Assembly: GCF_900102105.1 (NCBI RefSeq)
Contig: NZ_FNBB01000001.1
Coordinates: 682,001 to 746,000 of the forward strand
Length of the DNA: 64,000 nucleotides
Source of the DNA: Agrobacterium pusense
GTDB taxonomy: Bacteria > Pseudomonadota > Alphaproteobacteria > Rhizobiales > Rhizobiaceae
Reading direction: 5' to 3'
Under the pieces are notes generated by a model. It saw only the letters and a list, made by a program, of their open reading frames with translations, ran no database searches and had not been told where the DNA came from. Shown piece by piece: positions 61,334 to 64,000 of this stretch; position 1 is the first letter of the stretch; every line of letters begins with the position of its first letter. A program made the position numbers and the translations under genes.

Positions 61334-62797
61334 TCAGGACGAAGGTGAAACGGGCGGCTGACGAAGAGCGTCTGCAAGCACGGTCATGACGTGGGGACCA
61401 CCCATTTGCGACACGTTGAAACGCATGAAACCGGACGCGCTCTGCGAGGAACTGAACACATTCCCCGGCGCGAGCACCAACTGCTGCGCGAGCGCGCGGC
61501 GCGCCACATCGGCAGCATCCGCGCCTTCCGGCAGGCGGCACCATAAAAACATGCCCGCCTGCGGTTCGATCCACGGCACGCATCCAAGTGAGATGAGGCG
61601 CGCCGCCGCCTCCGGCATCGCCGCCGCAAGCCGCAGACGAAGCGCCTCGACATGTTTGCGATAACTGCCATCCGTCAGAAGCGACAGGACCAGCGCGGCT
61701 GAGAAATGCGCTCCGCCAAAAGCGGTGGCGATCTTGAGGTCGGTCAACGCTTCCACCCACGCCAGGGGCGCTGCTATGAAACCGCAGCGCACGGAAGCCG
61801 ACAGTGTTTTTGAAAAACTACCGATCTGGACAACGCGGTTCAGGCCGTCGAAGGCCGCCAGACGCGGGGCGGCCTGAGTTTCGAAATCGGCGAAAATATC
61901 ATCCTCAATGATGGTCAGTCCCGACTGTTCGGCCAACATCAACAAACGGTGGGCATGAACGGCGGAGAGCCGCGCGCCAGTGGGATTATGGATCGCGGAA
62001 TTGGTGATATAGAGCCGCGGCCGGTGCTCTTTCAGCGCCTGCTCGAAAATCGGCAGGTCCGGCCCTGTAGGTGTATAGGGCACGCCAATGGCCCTGACGC
62101 GGTGCGCGCGCAAAAGGGCGTGGAAATTGAAATAACATGGATCGTCGACGATTACTGTATCTCCAGGCTGCAGCAAAAAGCGGCACAGTAGATCGATTGC
62201 CTGGGTACCGGAATCGGTCAGCATGATCTGGCTGGCCCCGGCCTGAACCCCGTGATCGGCCAGCCTGCGCGACAGGAGCTGCCGCAGCGGCAGAAGCCCC
62301 ATCGGGCTCGCATAATCCGTCAGCAGGGCGGCATCCGCGCGCGCAAGCCCCCTGATCGCCCGCCGCATTGCCTCTTCCGGCATCCAGGACGCGGGAAGCC
62401 AGCCGCAACCGGGCTTGGCGAGGACGGACCCTTCGTCCAGCGCCTGACGGGATACCCATAGCGGGTCCACCGCCCTGTCCAGCCGGGGCTCGATATCGGC
62501 GAGAGACAGGGGCGCAAGCGGACCGGCTACAAAAAATCCGGAGCCCGGCCGCGAGCTTATTGTGCCATCGGCCACCAGCCGGTCATAGGCTTCGACAACA
62601 GTGGAGGTGGAAACCTGCATGGCTTTCGCCAGCCCGCGCACCGAAGGCAGGCGCGCGCCTGGAACGAGGCTGCGCGAAGCAATGCGCTGGCGAATGCTCG
62701 CCATGACCTTTTCTATGCGCGTACCGGGTTCGATCTGCGCGAGGGTTGAAAACCGCCCGTCCACAACTCTCTCCATCCGTACTGGAACATCAACCAT
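61334..62797 (-). CDS. MocR-type regulator (GntR helix-turn-helix fused to class I aminotransferase)
   Basis: 487 aa from ATG 62797. Head: IEKVMASIRQRIASRSLVPGARLPSVRGLAKAMQVSTSTVVEAYDRLVADGTISSRPGSGFFV (GntR). Body: aminotransferase fold with LTDSGTQAIDLLCRFLLQPGDTVIVDDPCYFNF, FFADFE-like IIEDDIFADFET and the PLP-lysine region QIGSFSKTLSASVRCGFIAAP. MocR proteins use PLP as a sensor to control nearby genes. Divergent from an EamA transporter gene, which it probably regulates. The exact start is uncertain. Confidence 0.92.
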   Translation of the reverse strand: MVDVPVRMERVVDGRFSTLAQIEPGTRIEKVMASIRQRIASRSLVPGARLPSVRGLAKAMQVSTSTVVEAYDRLVADGTISSRPGSGFFVAGPLAPLSLADIEPRLDRAVDPLWVSRQALDEGSVLAKPGCGWLPASWMPEEAMRRAIRGLARADAALLTDYASPMGLLPLRQLLSRRLADHGVQAGASQIMLTDSGTQAIDLLCRFLLQPGDTVIVDDPCYFNFHALLRAHRVRAIGVPYTPTGPDLPIFEQALKEHRPRLYITNSAIHNPTGARLSAVHAHRLLMLAEQSGLTIIEDDIFADFETQAAPRLAAFDGLNRVVQIGSFSKTLSASVRCGFIAAPLAWVEALTDLKIATAFGGAHFSAALVLSLLTDGSYRKHVEALRLRLAAAMPEAAARLISLGCVPWIEPQAGMFLWCRLPEGADAADVARRALAQQLVLAPGNVFSSSQSASGFMRFNVSQMGGPHVMTVLADALRQPPVSPSS

Positions 62798-62865
62798 AAC
62801 AGTTTCTTTAAATTGTACATGACTGTCGCTGTTGCCGCCAGCAGTTCCGGAGGAAGAAGGACAAA

Positions 62866-63756
62866 ATGCAGGAGATGACGATGGACAAGGCGACAAGCGG
62901 CTGGCTGAACGGTCTGACGGGCGTGGTGATATTTAGCGGCTCGCTGCCCGCCACGCGCGTTGCGGTGACGGGTTTTGATCCCGTGTTCCTCACTGTGGCC
63001 CGCGCCAGCATTGCGGGTCTATTGGCGGTGGCGCTGCTGCTTGTTTTCAGGCAAAAGCGCCCGGCGCGCCATGATCTGACATCGCTCTTCATCGTCTCGC
63101 TTGGGGTTGTCGTGGGCTTTCCGCTGTTGACGGCGCTTGCCCTCCGACACGTTACCTCGGCGCATTCCATTGTTTTTGTCGGGCTGTTGCCGCTGGCCAC
63201 CGCAATCTTTGCGGTTCTGCGCGGAGGAGAGCGCCCGCGCCCGGCCTTCTGGCTCTTTTCCTGCGCGGGCAGCGCCCTGGTGGCGGGCTTTTCGATGTGG
63301 AATTCATTTTCGACCGGGCTTGAGGCCTCGCTTACCGGTGATCTCCTGATGCTCAGCGCAATCATCGTCTGCGGACTTGGTTATGCAGAGGGTGCCGCCC
63401 TTTCCCGCAGGCTGGGGGGCTGGCAGGTCATTTCCTGGGCGCTGGTTCTCTCCCTGCCGGTGATGCTGCCGCTCGCCTTTTTCACAGGGCCGCAAACGCT
63501 TGCCGGCATCGATCCCCAGGCTTGGGGCGGCCTTGCCTATGTTTCCCTGTTCAGCATGCTGATCGGCTTCATCTTCTGGTATCGCGGCCTGGCGCAGGGC
63601 GGCATTGCAGCAGTCGGACAATTGCAGCTGCTGCAGCCGTTCTTCGGCCTCGCGCTTGCCGCAACCCTGCTGCACGAAGAGGTAAGCCCTGCCATGATTG
63701 CCGTTACGCTGGTTGTGGTGCTGTGCGTCGCGGGCGCCAGAAAATTCGCGCGCTGA
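62866..63756 (+). CDS. EamA/DMT family transporter under MocR control
   Basis: 296 aa, about ten helices. FSGSLPATRVAVTGFDPVFLTVARASIAGLLAVALLLV opens the first repeat; ALALRHVTSAHSIVFVGLLPLATAIFAVL and GLAYVSLFSMLIGFIFWYRGLAQGGIAAVGQLQLLQPFFGLALAATLLHEEV are the conserved later segments. ATG 62866 follows GGAGGAAGAAGGACAAA. Pairing of a MocR with an EamA exporter suggests efflux of an amino acid or amine related to PLP chemistry, which is inference. Confidence 0.92.
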   Translation: MQEMTMDKATSGWLNGLTGVVIFSGSLPATRVAVTGFDPVFLTVARASIAGLLAVALLLVFRQKRPARHDLTSLFIVSLGVVVGFPLLTALALRHVTSAHSIVFVGLLPLATAIFAVLRGGERPRPAFWLFSCAGSALVAGFSMWNSFSTGLEASLTGDLLMLSAIIVCGLGYAEGAALSRRLGGWQVISWALVLSLPVMLPLAFFTGPQTLAGIDPQAWGGLAYVSLFSMLIGFIFWYRGLAQGGIAAVGQLQLLQPFFGLALAATLLHEEVSPAMIAVTLVVVLCVAGARKFAR

Positions 63757-63769
63757 CACGGGCGATCCT

Positions 63770-64000
63770 TCAGCTGGAACGGCGATCCACCCAGCGGTGC
63801 CACGCATCTTCGCTGCCGTTGAAGACATTGAGATCGATGCGGCCATCGACGCCATGTGACAGGCCCGAGCCGGAATATTGCCAGAACAGCCACTTGCGAC
63901 CGGGATAGACCACCGATGGGTGCTGGGCGACGGCGCGCAGCCAGAAGGGATAGTCCTGGAACTCGCCGGTCAGGTTATCCTTGTAAAAATCCGGCGCGGT
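63770..64000 (-). CDS. GH25 muramidase (lysozyme M1-like), C-terminal part, cut by window edge
   Basis: The last 77 residues of a minus-strand gene whose 5' part is outside the window. The visible part reads FQDYPFWLRAVAQHPSVVYPGR, WLFWQYSGSGLSHGVDGRID, LNVFNGSEDAWHRWVDRRSS and stops at TGA 63770-63772. WLFWQYS...GxDGxxDLNVFNG is the signature end of GH25 N-acetylmuramidases, which cleave peptidoglycan. Whether it is secreted cannot be seen. Confidence 0.85.
   Translation of the reverse strand, partial: TAPDFYKDNLTGEFQDYPFWLRAVAQHPSVVYPGRKWLFWQYSGSGLSHGVDGRIDLNVFNGSEDAWHRWVDRRSS

Noticed and set aside
62795..62865. MocR-EamA intergenic ACAGT...ACTGT words as an operator
   Set aside because: Five-base arms with wide spacing, not enough to claim; the GTACAT words nearby are also unremarkable.

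Overview
The window reads as chromosomal DNA of a Rhizobiaceae member, most likely Agrobacterium (A. tumefaciens/fabrum group). The GC-rich coding style fits, as do several lineage markers: a Sinorhizobium/Agrobacterium-type phosphatidylethanolamine N-methyltransferase (PmtA), the ferritin-VIT fusion iron exporter MbfA with Irr-type ICE dyads in front of it, dnaN standing apart from dnaA, and an infC with an ATT start. No plasmid, phage, transposon, CRISPR, rRNA or tRNA features were seen. Genus-level assignment is inference from gene content.

Layout. 1-8 kb: ugpB (cut by the left edge, with a Pho-box-like site), a maltose acetyltransferase-yraN-rsmI operon, then dnaN, pmtA, a frameshifted histidine-phosphatase gene, pyrF-DUF1330 and an NDUFA9-like epimerase. 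8-14 kb: uppP, a GST, queG and a YeeZ-like epimerase, a ~430-bp regulatory region with two palindromes, an RlpA-like protein and an RsmB-like methyltransferase. 14.2-19.3 kb: a compact four-gene set (imelysin, di-haem oxidoreductase, second imelysin, DUF1513) preceded by two dyads and containing a strong intercistronic hairpin; this looks like a periplasmic iron-handling system. 19.4-30 kb: tspO, a hotdog thioesterase/MTA nucleosidase pair, guaA, a TetR repressor facing the decayed end of an isoprenylcysteine-methyltransferase-like gene, a LigT-like 2H protein, ArsC-like/YbaK/M29 peptidase, and two exporter/regulator units with clear palindromic operators. 30-40 kb: an enolase-superfamily sugar-acid enzyme with its FCD regulator, xseA, small membrane proteins, a Gfo/Idh oxidoreductase, an isochorismatase-GlxA pair, two aldo-keto reductases and a LysR.

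40-46 kb: the translation block on the minus strand in transcription order infC-rpmI-rplT, a terminator, an InaA-like kinase-fold gene, then pheS-pheT. 46-49.4 kb: an alpha/beta hydrolase, a transglutaminase-like peptidase, and mbfA divergent from a truncated haemoglobin with two ICE dyads between them. 49.5-56 kb: an orphan TRAP binding protein, a membrane-anchored AraC regulator divergent from a secreted hydrolase, an XRE-cupin/GNAT unit, and an overlapping GNAT-nitrilase pair. 56-64 kb: lepA, DUF2000 and AraC genes whose start codons overlap head to head, a thioredoxin-reductase-like flavoprotein divergent from an Rrf2 regulator with two long direct repeats 41 bp apart, a MocR regulator divergent from an EamA exporter, and the 3' end of a GH25 muramidase gene.

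Themes: housekeeping cores (replication, translation, nucleotide synthesis, envelope) are interspersed with small regulator-plus-effector accessory units, many with readable operators. The two most interesting parts are the imelysin/di-haem locus and the twin-repeat Rrf2/flavoprotein switch.
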